This document shows positions 34,437 to 42,049 of a DNA stretch of 64,000 nt, in pieces. The stretch comes from Nocardioides turkmenicus (GTDB taxonomy: Bacteria; Actinomycetota; Actinomycetes; Propionibacteriales; Nocardioidaceae). The stretch spans positions 1 through 64,000 of the forward strand of contig NZ_JAALAA010000001.1 in NCBI RefSeq assembly GCF_011045035.1. Direction: 5' to 3'. Below the pieces are notes generated by a model. It was not told where the DNA came from. It saw only the letters and a list, made by a program, of their open reading frames with translations, and searched no databases. The position numbers and the translations under genes are program-made. Numbering within the stretch: the stretch's first letter is position 1; every line of letters begins with the position of its first letter.

Positions 34437-35594
34437 ATGTCCTCCTTCCACGACCGTCATCTCCTGGTCGTGGGCGCCGGCCTGGCCGGGCTCCGCGCGG
34501 TCGAAGGGGCGCGCGGAGCCGGCTGGGACGGGCCGATCACGATCGTCGGCGACGAGCCACATCCGCCCTACGACCGCCCGCCGCTCTCCAAGGCCGCACT
34601 CACTTCCGACGAGGAGCCCGTCGTCCCGGTGCTCCGCTCGTGCGAGGTGCTCGAGGACCTGCAGGTACGCCACCTCCCCGGGGTCCGGGTGCACGGCCTC
34701 GACACCGAGCGCCGGACGGTGACCACGAGCGCCGGAGACCTCGGCTACGACGCGCTCGTGATCGCCACCGGCAGCACCGCCACGACCCTGTCCGGACTGA
34801 CCGGTCTCCCCGGAGTGCACGTGCTCCGCCGCTACGACGACGCCCTCGCCGTACGCGACTCCCTGGCCCGCTCGCGGCGGGTGGTGATCCTCGGGGCCGG
34901 GTTCATCGGCTCCGAGATCGCCTCTGCTGCCCGCGCCCGCGACGTCGAGGTCACCGTGGTCGAGGCGAGCAGCCGCCCGCTGAAGCGCGCGGTCGGTCCG
35001 CGCGCGGCCGGCCGGCTGGTGGGACTCCACGCCGAGGCCGGCGTCCGGTTGCTCACCAGAACCACCGTATCGGGCGTACGCAGCTCCGACCGCGGCGTCG
35101 ACGCGGTCGAGCTGAGCACCGGTGAGACCCTGACCGCCGACACCGTCGTCCTGGGCATCGGCGCCCAGCCGGCGACGGCATGGCTCGCCGGGAGCAACGT
35201 CGCCCTGGACGCACGCACCGGCGGAGTCCTCTGCGACCGCACGCTGGCCACCAGCGCTCCCGGAGTCTGGGCGGCGGGCGACGTGGCGTGCGTCGAGGGC
35301 GAGCGCAGGGAGCACTGGACCGCCGCCGGCGAGCAGGGCCGGGTAGCCGGTGCGAACGCCGCCGGAGCCGGTGAGGTCTTCGCCGCCGTCCCGTTCGCCT
35401 GGTCGACCTGGCACGGGCACCGGATCCAGGTCGTCGGCGAGACGACGGCGGCCGACGAGGAGGAGCGCGGCGACGGCCTCGTCGTCTATCTCCGAGACGG
35501 GCGGGAGGTCGGCGCCGTCGGTATCGACAGCCCCGCCCCGATCGCCCGCCTGCGCCGCGCTCTCGCCGCGCAGCACGTCACCGCGGACGCCTGA
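34437..35594 (+). CDS. FAD-dependent ferredoxin/rubredoxin reductase
   Basis: A 385-residue NAD(P)H-dependent flavoprotein. It has the FAD GxGxxG motif VVGAGLAGLRAVEGAR, the ferredoxin-reductase motif PYDRPPLSK, a second dinucleotide motif VVILGAGFIGSEIASAAR and the C-terminal GVWAAGDVACVEG with the FAD-binding Asp. It resembles the reductases of three-component Rieske or P450 systems. ATG 34437 has GAGGGGTG upstream. A GTG at 34431 is an alternative. It completes the alkane hydroxylase operon by passing electrons to the ferredoxin or directly to the rubredoxin domain. Confidence 0.88.
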   Translation: MSSFHDRHLLVVGAGLAGLRAVEGARGAGWDGPITIVGDEPHPPYDRPPLSKAALTSDEEPVVPVLRSCEVLEDLQVRHLPGVRVHGLDTERRTVTTSAGDLGYDALVIATGSTATTLSGLTGLPGVHVLRRYDDALAVRDSLARSRRVVILGAGFIGSEIASAARARDVEVTVVEASSRPLKRAVGPRAAGRLVGLHAEAGVRLLTRTTVSGVRSSDRGVDAVELSTGETLTADTVVLGIGAQPATAWLAGSNVALDARTGGVLCDRTLATSAPGVWAAGDVACVEGERREHWTAAGEQGRVAGANAAGAGEVFAAVPFAWSTWHGHRIQVVGETTAADEEERGDGLVVYLRDGREVGAVGIDSPAPIARLRRALAAQHVTADA

Positions 35595-35639
35595 TCAGCC
35601 TTCGACGCCCACGAGCGCTGCTCCCTTGACGACGAATTC

Positions 35640-35662
35640 AATAAGTGATTTAGTCACTTATT
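35640..35662. promoter_or_regulatory. GntR operator abutting the start codon
   Basis: AATAAGTGA-TTTAG-TCACTTATT is a perfect 9-5-9 inverted repeat ending one base before GTG 35663. It must overlap the promoter of the leaderless GntR operon. Confidence 0.7.
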
Positions 35663-36364
35663 GTGACCAGCAACACACCATCGCTCTCTGAACGCATCGC
35701 CGACGGGATCGTCGCCATGATCGAGGCCTCGGGCCTGGAACCGGGCGACGCCCTGGCGTCCTCGCGCGAGCTGGCCAAGCGGTTCGAGGTGACCACACCG
35801 ACGATCCGGGAGGCGCTGCGCCGCCTCGAGGCCACCGACGTGATCCGCTTCCGCCACGGGTCGGGCACCTACGTCAGCGGCGGGGTCAACCGGCGGCTGC
35901 TGGTCAACCCGCACGTCTCGGAGTCGCGCAGCGAGTCGGTCCTGGAGCTCCTCGACGCCCGGATCGTCCTGGAGCCGCCGGTCGCCGCGGCCGCTGCCGC
36001 GCAGCGCACGGACGACGACCTCGCGGCGCTCACGCTCTCGGCCGACAACTCGCTCAAGCCGCAGTACGCCGACGAGCGCCCCGAGCTCCACTTCCACGTC
36101 GCGCTGGCGGGTGCCTCCGGCAACCTGCTGCTGCGCGAGACCGTGGAGGCGTTGCTGCAGGTGCGGGCCCGCGACCAGATCGAGATCCGGCACCGCTACA
36201 CCGACCGGGACCGCGACCACGCCGACCACCTCCGCATCGTCGAGGCCGTACGCGACGGCGACCCCGACGCCGCGGCCGCGCTGACCCGCGAGCACCTGCT
36301 CGCGATCCGCGAGGCGATCGCCTCCACCCTCGGCACCGAGAACACCGGGAACACCGAGCGATGA
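35663..36364 (+). CDS. GntR/FadR-family transcriptional regulator
   Basis: A 233-residue regulator. The winged helix spans about residues 10-75 (SSRELAKRFEVTTPTIREAL, then the FRHGSGTYVS wing). The C-terminal FCD domain shows the metal-ligand pattern around ELHFHVALAGASGN and DHADHLRIVEAVRDGD. It starts at GTG 35663 immediately behind a 23-bp operator, so it probably represses its own operon, which continues with the creatininase-family gene (ATGA overlap), esterase and AbgT transporter. Confidence 0.87.
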   Translation: MTSNTPSLSERIADGIVAMIEASGLEPGDALASSRELAKRFEVTTPTIREALRRLEATDVIRFRHGSGTYVSGGVNRRLLVNPHVSESRSESVLELLDARIVLEPPVAAAAAAQRTDDDLAALTLSADNSLKPQYADERPELHFHVALAGASGNLLLRETVEALLQVRARDQIEIRHRYTDRDRDHADHLRIVEAVRDGDPDAAAALTREHLLAIREAIASTLGTENTGNTER

Positions 36365-37122
36365 CCGCGAAGCTCGCCGAGATGACCACCCTCGAGGCCG
36401 CTCAGGCGGCCGACGACGGGACGGTCGTCGTGATCCCCGTCGGTGCCTTCGAGCAGCACGGCGCCGGCCTCCCGTTGGCCACCGATCAGATCCGCGCCGA
36501 GGCGCTCGCCGACGCTGTCGCCGAGGCGCTCCCGGGCAAGGTGGTGATCGGTCCCGGCGTACCGGTCGGGGTCTCGCCCCACCACCAGGCCTTCGCGGGC
36601 ACGGTGAGCCTGCGCCCGGCGCTGTTCGCCGCCGTCGTCCGTGAGTACGTCGAGTCGCTGGCCGCCCACGGCTGGCGTCGGTTCCTGGTGGTGACCGGCC
36701 ACGGTGGCAACAACGCCACGCTCGGCACGCTGGCCCAGGACCTGCTCCGCGACCGCCCCGACCTGGAGTTCGCCTGGACGCCGGTGACCGTCCTAGCCGG
36801 GGATGCGGTCGGCGCGATGGAGCTGACCCCGGTCTCCGGGCACAGCGGCGAGGCCGAGACCGCCCAGATGTTGCACATCGCCCCCCATCTCGTACGCCAC
36901 GACCTGCTCGATCCCGGCACGACCACGCCCGACCAGCTCGACCCGTTCGCCCGGCTGGCCAGATCGGTGAGACACCCCGCCGTGGCCCTCCCCTACGACC
37001 GCCTCTCCCCCACCGGCGTGCTCGGCGACCCGCGTCGCGCCACCGCGGAGGACGGCCGGGCGATCCTCGCCGAGGCCACCGACCGCATCGTCGCCTTCAT
37101 CAAGGAGTGGCTCGACACCTAG
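36361..37122 (+). CDS. Creatininase-family amidohydrolase
   Basis: A 253-residue metal-dependent amide hydrolase. The metal-binding blocks are IPVGAFEQHGAGLPLATD (residues about 26-43), VTGHGGNNATLG (about 116-127) and SGHSGEAETAQML (about 161-173). The family includes creatininase, mycofactocin system peptidase and amidases acting on small cyclic or linear amides. The start overlaps the GntR stop. With an AbgT-family transporter downstream, a substrate such as an aminobenzoyl or N-acyl amide is reasonable, but it cannot be read from sequence. Confidence 0.85.
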   Translation: MTAKLAEMTTLEAAQAADDGTVVVIPVGAFEQHGAGLPLATDQIRAEALADAVAEALPGKVVIGPGVPVGVSPHHQAFAGTVSLRPALFAAVVREYVESLAAHGWRRFLVVTGHGGNNATLGTLAQDLLRDRPDLEFAWTPVTVLAGDAVGAMELTPVSGHSGEAETAQMLHIAPHLVRHDLLDPGTTTPDQLDPFARLARSVRHPAVALPYDRLSPTGVLGDPRRATAEDGRAILAEATDRIVAFIKEWLDT

Positions 37123-37230
37123 ACCACTCCACCCTCCAGCTCGGGACCCGACCGGGACGCGCACCGCGTCGCCGGGCGATCCAGCACACCCGAAAACGCA
37201 CGACCTGATGCCCCGAAAGGAGCACACGAC

Positions 37231-38205
37231 ATGTCCCCACGACACCTCCGCCTGCTGGCACCGGCGGCCGCCATCGCAGCCGTGGCCACGCTGTCCCTGG
37301 CACCCACCGCGACCACCGCCCTGACGAAGGCCAGCGCCTCGGACCGAGCCGGCGGCGAGACCACACGCTGTGCCAAACCCACCGAGCAGGAGCCCGACAG
37401 CAGCCAGAAGTACGAGCTGACCAGCGGTGACCTCGAGCGCAGCTACGTACTCCGTCTGCCCGATGGCTACGACCGCCGCGACGACTGGCCGCTGATCGTC
37501 GCCTTCCACGGTCGCGGCAGCACCGGCGTCGAGGTCGAGGGCTACTCCGAGCTCTCCGACCTCCCGGCCGTCGTCGCCTATCCCGATGGCGCGATCGGCA
37601 CCGGCTCGGGCTATCGCAAGGCCTGGCAGGGCGCTCCCTACGAGGCCCCGGGCGTCGACGACGTCGCCTTCACCCGCGACCTGCTCGCTGCGATCGAGGC
37701 CGACCACTGCATCGACACCAGCCGCGTCTACGCCACGGGCAAGTCCAACGGAGGCGGCCTGACCGCCCTCCTCGCCTGTCAGCTGCCTGGCACCTTTGCG
37801 GCCATCGCCCCGGTCGCACCCGCGCTCTACCCGGGTGCCCGGGTCGGCTGCGAGGAGGCTCCGCCTACGCCGATCCTGGAGATCCACGGGGTCGCCGACG
37901 CGACCATCCCCTATGCGGGTGACGCCGACCGCGACCTGCCCGCCATCCCCGAGTGGGTCGAGGGCTGGGCGGAGCACAACGGCTGCGCCACCACCACCAC
38001 GCGCACCAACCGCGACGTCGCCACCACCCGCTGGACCGGGTGCGCCCAGGGCGCCGAGGTCCAGCACGTCGCCGTCGACGGCGGCGGCCACGTCTGGCCC
38101 GGCGGCGACATCTACTCCGGTGGCGGCCACGTCACCCACACCATCGAGTCCGCGACGGTGATCTGGGACTTCTTCTCCCGCCACCGCCTCACCAGCGAAG
38201 GGTGA
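37231..38205 (+). CDS. Secreted LpqC/PHB-depolymerase-type esterase
   Basis: A 324-residue extracellular alpha/beta-hydrolase. A signal peptide is clear (positive MSPRHLR, hydrophobic core to about residue 30). The fold elements are PLIVAFHGRGSTGVE (oxyanion), the nucleophile elbow ATGKSNGGG (Ser about 173), the acid in ILEIHGVADATIPY and the His in GGGHVWPGG. Relatives are polyhydroxybutyrate depolymerases, feruloyl and acetylxylan esterases. GAAAGGAGC precedes the ATG. It follows the creatininase gene by 108 bp and precedes the transporter by five bp. Confidence 0.85.
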   Translation: MSPRHLRLLAPAAAIAAVATLSLAPTATTALTKASASDRAGGETTRCAKPTEQEPDSSQKYELTSGDLERSYVLRLPDGYDRRDDWPLIVAFHGRGSTGVEVEGYSELSDLPAVVAYPDGAIGTGSGYRKAWQGAPYEAPGVDDVAFTRDLLAAIEADHCIDTSRVYATGKSNGGGLTALLACQLPGTFAAIAPVAPALYPGARVGCEEAPPTPILEIHGVADATIPYAGDADRDLPAIPEWVEGWAEHNGCATTTTRTNRDVATTRWTGCAQGAEVQHVAVDGGGHVWPGGDIYSGGGHVTHTIESATVIWDFFSRHRLTSEG

Positions 38206-38210
38206 CTGAC

Positions 38211-39752
38211 ATGACCAGCACCGCAACCCCCACCGGCAGCGACCGGCTGCCGTGGATCATCCGGGCCATGGGCGTGATCGAGCGCGTCGGCAACGCCCTG
38301 CCGCACCCGTTCTGGCTCTTCTGGATCCTGGCGGCCGTCCTCGCCGTGGTCAGCGCGATCTGCGCGGCCGCAGGCGTCTCGGTCGTCTCGCCCGGCGACG
38401 GCGAGGAAGTCGTCGTGCAGAGCCTGCTCAGCGGCGAGGGCCTGGCGATGGCCACCTCCACGATGGTCTCCAACTTCGCCGAGTTCCCGCCGATGGCGAC
38501 CATCGTCGTGGTCATCATGGGCGTCGCCGTCGCCGAGCGCACCGGCTTCCTCACCGCCGCGATGAAGACCGGCATCTCGCGCGTGCCGGTCGGCTGGGTG
38601 GTCTTCGCCGTCGCGTTCACCGGCACTGTCGCCCACGTGGCCTCGGCGGCTGCGTACATCATCCTGGTGCCGCTCGGCGGCCTCGCCTTCCGTGCCGTGG
38701 GCCGCTCTCCGATCCTCGGGATCGTGGTCGCCTACACCGCGATCGCCAGCGGGTACGACGCCAGCCCGATCCCGACGCCCAACGACGCGATCTTCGCCGG
38801 CATCACCACCGCCGCGGCCCAGATCGTCGACGAGAGCGCGTACGTCTCCCCCGTCAGCAACTGGTTCTTCAACATCGCCTCCTCGGTGCTGCTGGCCGCG
38901 GTGATCACGCTGATGACCAAGCTCGTGCTCTCCAAGCGGCCCGACCTGGACGCCGATGAGGATGCCGACGACGGCGACTTCGGCTCGCTCGAGCTCGACA
39001 GCCGTGAGCGCCGGGCGCTGCGCTGGTCGCTCCTCGCCCTGCTCGCCGCGATCGTCATCATCGCCGCCGTCGTGATCCCACCGTCCTCCCCGCTGCGTGG
39101 CGAGGACGGCTCGCTGACCGAGTCTCCGTTCCTCACCGGCATCGCCGCGATCGTCGCGGTGCTCTTCGGCCTCTCCGGCATCGTGTACGGCACGCTGTCC
39201 GGTGCCATCACCAAGGCAGGCGACGTGCCGGCGCTGATGGGCCAGGGGATCAAGCAGATGGCGCCGGTGCTCGTGCTGTTCTTCGCGATCGCCCAGTTCC
39301 TGGCGTACTTCGACTGGACCCACCTCGGCGACGTCATCGCGGTCAACTCCGCCGAGGCGCTGGAGACCAGCAACATCCCGGTCTGGGTGGTGTTCCTGCT
39401 CGTCCTGGCACTGCTCAGCGTCGTCAACATCATGGTCACCAGCGGCTCGGCGATGTGGTCCATCGCCGCACCCGTCCTGGTGCCCATGCTGATGCTGCTC
39501 TCGGTGCCGCCGGAGACCACTCAGGCGCTCTTCCGGATCGCCGACTCCGGCTCCACCGCGATCACTCCGATGAGCCCCTACTTCGTGATGGCCCTCGGCT
39601 TCCTGCAGCGCTACCGCAAGGACGCCGGCATCGGCACCCTCGCCTCCTACACCCTCCCGCTCGCCATCGCGATGAGCCTGGCCTGGACCGCGCTCTTCTT
39701 CCTGTGGTGGGCGCTCGGGATCCCGCTCGGCCCGGGTGCTCCGGTCCGCTGA
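38211..39752 (+). CDS. AbgT-family transporter
   Basis: A 513-residue membrane protein of the AbgT family, which imports p-aminobenzoyl-glutamate or exports sulfonamides. Features are the opening RVGNALPHPFWLFWILAAVL, about twelve helices, the conserved SNFAEFPPMATIVVVIMGVA and the re-entrant loop region SGSAMWSIAAPVLVPM with the later GSTAITPMSPYFVM. A charged Asp-rich cytoplasmic loop lies near residues 245-265. It is co-directional with the esterase (five-base gap) and creatininase-family genes, so it probably carries the substrate or product of those enzymes. Confidence 0.9.
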   Translation: MTSTATPTGSDRLPWIIRAMGVIERVGNALPHPFWLFWILAAVLAVVSAICAAAGVSVVSPGDGEEVVVQSLLSGEGLAMATSTMVSNFAEFPPMATIVVVIMGVAVAERTGFLTAAMKTGISRVPVGWVVFAVAFTGTVAHVASAAAYIILVPLGGLAFRAVGRSPILGIVVAYTAIASGYDASPIPTPNDAIFAGITTAAAQIVDESAYVSPVSNWFFNIASSVLLAAVITLMTKLVLSKRPDLDADEDADDGDFGSLELDSRERRALRWSLLALLAAIVIIAAVVIPPSSPLRGEDGSLTESPFLTGIAAIVAVLFGLSGIVYGTLSGAITKAGDVPALMGQGIKQMAPVLVLFFAIAQFLAYFDWTHLGDVIAVNSAEALETSNIPVWVVFLLVLALLSVVNIMVTSGSAMWSIAAPVLVPMLMLLSVPPETTQALFRIADSGSTAITPMSPYFVMALGFLQRYRKDAGIGTLASYTLPLAIAMSLAWTALFFLWWALGIPLGPGAPVR

Positions 39753-39767
39753 CCGTACGCCGGTCTC

Positions 39768-39800
39768 CCGGCCGGGCCCGCCTCACGCGCGCCCGGCCGG
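39768..39800. terminator. Bidirectional hairpin terminator
   Basis: CCGGCCGGGC (39768-39777) and GCCCGGCCGG (39791-39800) form a perfect 10-bp stem with a 13-nt loop between the convergent AbgT and Rieske oxygenase genes, overlapping the last codons of the latter. Confidence 0.55.
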
Positions 39801-40817
39801 AACCGCCTCCGCCTGCTCCTCGGCGAGCTTCTTGTAGAGCCGGCGCAGCCGGACGACACCGAGGTCGTGCTGGTAGAGGTTCTCGGCCTGGTCGGCGTCG
39901 TCGGCCATCGCCTCGAGCATGACCCGGTCCTGCTCGAGCACGTGCCAGTGGCGGGCCTCGAGCTTGGTGCGGTAGAGGAAGCGCCACACGTCGCGCTCCC
40001 AGCCGCTGACCTTGCGGTAGCGCCAGAAGAACACCGCGGTGGTGCGCTCGTCGATCGGGGTGCCCATGCCGACGATGCCGAAGGAGCCACCGGGTCCGGC
40101 GGTCGGCGGGTACGGGATGGAGAGGTCGACCCAGTCGATGCCGGTGCGGCAGAACTCGACCCAGTCGAAGTTCACGCCGCGCTGGTCGGTCTTCTCGAAG
40201 AAGAAGCCCCGGTCGGTCTCCCGGATGCGGAACCTGGCCTCGGTGTCGCCGCCGAACATCGAGTGGGACTCTCGGTGCAGGAAGGCGCCGTGCATCGGGT
40301 CGAGCAGGTTCTCCATGGCGTAGCGCCACGGGGTGTCCCACTCGGCGTAGCAGAGGAAGGAGGAGATCTCCTCGTCGACGAGCGGGTCCGGCAGCGCGAC
40401 CGGTGCGGGGTCGGGGTGCTGGTCGTCGCCGATGTAGGCGAGGATCGCACCGCCCAGCTCCTGCAGCGGCGGGCTCGGCACCAGGGTCTTGCCCTCCAGA
40501 TTGCAGCCGGGCATGCCCGGTACCGAGACGACCTTGCCGCTGCCGTCGACCTGGACGCCGTGGTAGGCGCAGGCGATCTTGCTGCCGAGGTGCTGTCCCT
40601 GCGAAAGCGGTGCGCCGCGGTGGGGGCAGCGGTCCTCGAGCATCCGCAGGGTGCCGTCGGACTCCCGGAAGAGCACCCAGTCGATGCCGAGCCGGCGCAC
40701 CCGGTGGACGCCGCCCTGCGGCACCATGTCGGAGGGGCAGATCGCGTACCACTGGTTGCGCAGGCCGGTCGCGAGGATCTGATCCGCGCTCAGCTGTCGT
40801 TTGACCATCGGACCCAT
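39783..40817 (-). CDS. Rieske non-heme iron oxygenase, alpha subunit
   Basis: A 344-residue oxygenase of the aromatic-ring-hydroxylating/O-demethylase type. The Rieske cluster ligands are Cys64-Pro-His66 and Cys83-Ala-Tyr-His86. The mononuclear iron site follows in ENLLDPMHGAFLH (His176 and His181). It lacks a beta subunit gene nearby, like VanA, KshA and other single-subunit oxygenases. ATG 40817 could be replaced by the ATG three codons later. The gene is last in the catabolic operon, with a PDR-type reductase gene two places upstream as its electron donor. Substrate unknown. Confidence 0.9.
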   Translation of the reverse strand: MGPMVKRQLSADQILATGLRNQWYAICPSDMVPQGGVHRVRRLGIDWVLFRESDGTLRMLEDRCPHRGAPLSQGQHLGSKIACAYHGVQVDGSGKVVSVPGMPGCNLEGKTLVPSPPLQELGGAILAYIGDDQHPDPAPVALPDPLVDEEISSFLCYAEWDTPWRYAMENLLDPMHGAFLHRESHSMFGGDTEARFRIRETDRGFFFEKTDQRGVNFDWVEFCRTGIDWVDLSIPYPPTAGPGGSFGIVGMGTPIDERTTAVFFWRYRKVSGWERDVWRFLYRTKLEARHWHVLEQDRVMLEAMADDADQAENLYQHDLGVVRLRRLYKKLAEEQAEAVPAGRA

Positions 40818-40820
40818 GGC

Positions 40821-41051
40821 TCAGTCCTCCTGCTTCCCCGCCGCGGCGAGCTCGGCGATCGCTGTGGTGAATCCCTCGGGGGTCCACAGACCTCCGCCGG
40901 GGGCCGGGATGCCGAGCTCGTTGAGCCCCTCGACGAGACCCGGCAGGTCGTGCCGGCCGCCACCGAAGACCTCTTCGATGGCGCCGGCGAGCTTGGTCTC
41001 CCACGGGGTCGCCTCGGCGACCGCCGCCTGGACCGGCTGTAGATAGCCCAT
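40821..41051 (-). CDS. Small helix-turn-helix-like protein in the Rieske operon
   Basis: A 76-residue protein. The segment IEEVFGGGRHDLPGLVEGLNELGIPAP with WTPEGFTTAIAEL (residues about 25-68) looks like the recombinase-like helix-turn-helix fold (the HTH_62 type) found beside ring-hydroxylating oxygenases. It is too short to be a recombinase. The position directly upstream of the oxygenase (four-base gap) suggests an accessory or structural role rather than regulation. No experimental function is known to me. Confidence 0.65.
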   Translation of the reverse strand: MGYLQPVQAAVAEATPWETKLAGAIEEVFGGGRHDLPGLVEGLNELGIPAPGGGLWTPEGFTTAIAELAAAGKQED

Positions 41052-41086
41052 TGCTGTTCTCCCTCGTGTGCAGTCGGTACGGCGCG

Positions 41087-42049
41087 TCAGATGTCGAGCG
41101 CCAGCTCGGGGGTCCGCGCCCGGGAGACGCAGATCATCATGGTGGTGCCGGACGCCTGCTCGGAGTCGCTGAGCAGGGAGTCGCGGTGGTCAGGGATGCC
41201 GCCGAGCACCTTGGTCTCGCAGGTGCCGCAGATGCCGTCGCGGCACGAGCTCGAGACCGCGATCCCAGCGCTCTCCAGGGCATCGATGACCGGTACGTCG
41301 GCAGGCACCTGCACGACCCGGCCCGAGCGCCGGCAGTCGACGGCGATCGGCTGCTCGCCGTCCGGGTCGACGTCAATCTGCTTGGCCTTGAAACGCTCGA
41401 CCTGGAGCGTCCCCTCGGGCCAGCTCACGGCGTGCTCCTCGACGGCGGCCAGCAGGCCCTCGGGCCCGCAGCAGTAGACCAGCGTGCCCGGCTCGGGCAT
41501 CGGGAGCGCCGTGCTCAGGTCGAGCCGGCCGTGGGTCTCCTCCGGGATGACCTTCACCCGGTCCCCGTACGCGGCGAGCTCGTCGAGGAAGGCCATCGAG
41601 TCCTCGCGACGGCCGCCGTACCAGAGCTCCCAGTCGGTGCCCTGCCGTTCGGCCTCGGTGAGCATCGCGAGCAGCGGGGTGATCCCGATGCCGCCGGCGA
41701 CGAACACGTAGCGCTTGGCGGGGAGGAAGTCGAAGTTGTTGCGGGGACCGACCACACGCAACCGGTGGCCGGGCCGCAGCCCCTCGTGGACGTACTCCGA
41801 GCCACCGAGGGCGGCCTGCTCTCGCAGCACCGCGACCCGGTAGCTGCTGCGGTCGGCGGGGTCGCCGCACAGGGAGTACTGCCGCACCAGCGACCCCTTC
41901 AGGGTCAGGTCGACGTGGGCCCCCGGGCTCCACTCCGGCAGCGGGTCGCCACCCGGGTGGACGAGCCTCAGCGACAGCACGCCGTCGGCTTCGAGGGTCA
42001 TCTGCTTGACCAGAAGCTCCAGCTCCTGCTCTTCGGTGGCGACACTCAT
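41087..42049 (-). CDS. PDR/VanB-type oxidoreductase (FMN, NAD, 2Fe-2S)
   Basis: A 320-residue phthalate-dioxygenase-reductase-like protein. Residues about 10-105 bind flavin (LRLVHPGGDPLPEWSPGAHVD, RQYSLCGDP), about 110-220 bind NADH (VFVAGGIGITPLLAML, YCCGPEGLL), and the C-terminus is a plant-type ferredoxin with SSCRDGICGTCETKVLGG and a final Cys in MMICVSRA. It passes electrons from NADH to the Rieske oxygenase of the same operon. Its start overlaps the stop of the ThDP-enzyme gene (ATGA). Confidence 0.92.
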   Translation of the reverse strand: MSVATEEQELELLVKQMTLEADGVLSLRLVHPGGDPLPEWSPGAHVDLTLKGSLVRQYSLCGDPADRSSYRVAVLREQAALGGSEYVHEGLRPGHRLRVVGPRNNFDFLPAKRYVFVAGGIGITPLLAMLTEAERQGTDWELWYGGRREDSMAFLDELAAYGDRVKVIPEETHGRLDLSTALPMPEPGTLVYCCGPEGLLAAVEEHAVSWPEGTLQVERFKAKQIDVDPDGEQPIAVDCRRSGRVVQVPADVPVIDALESAGIAVSSSCRDGICGTCETKVLGGIPDHRDSLLSDSEQASGTTMMICVSRARTPELALDI

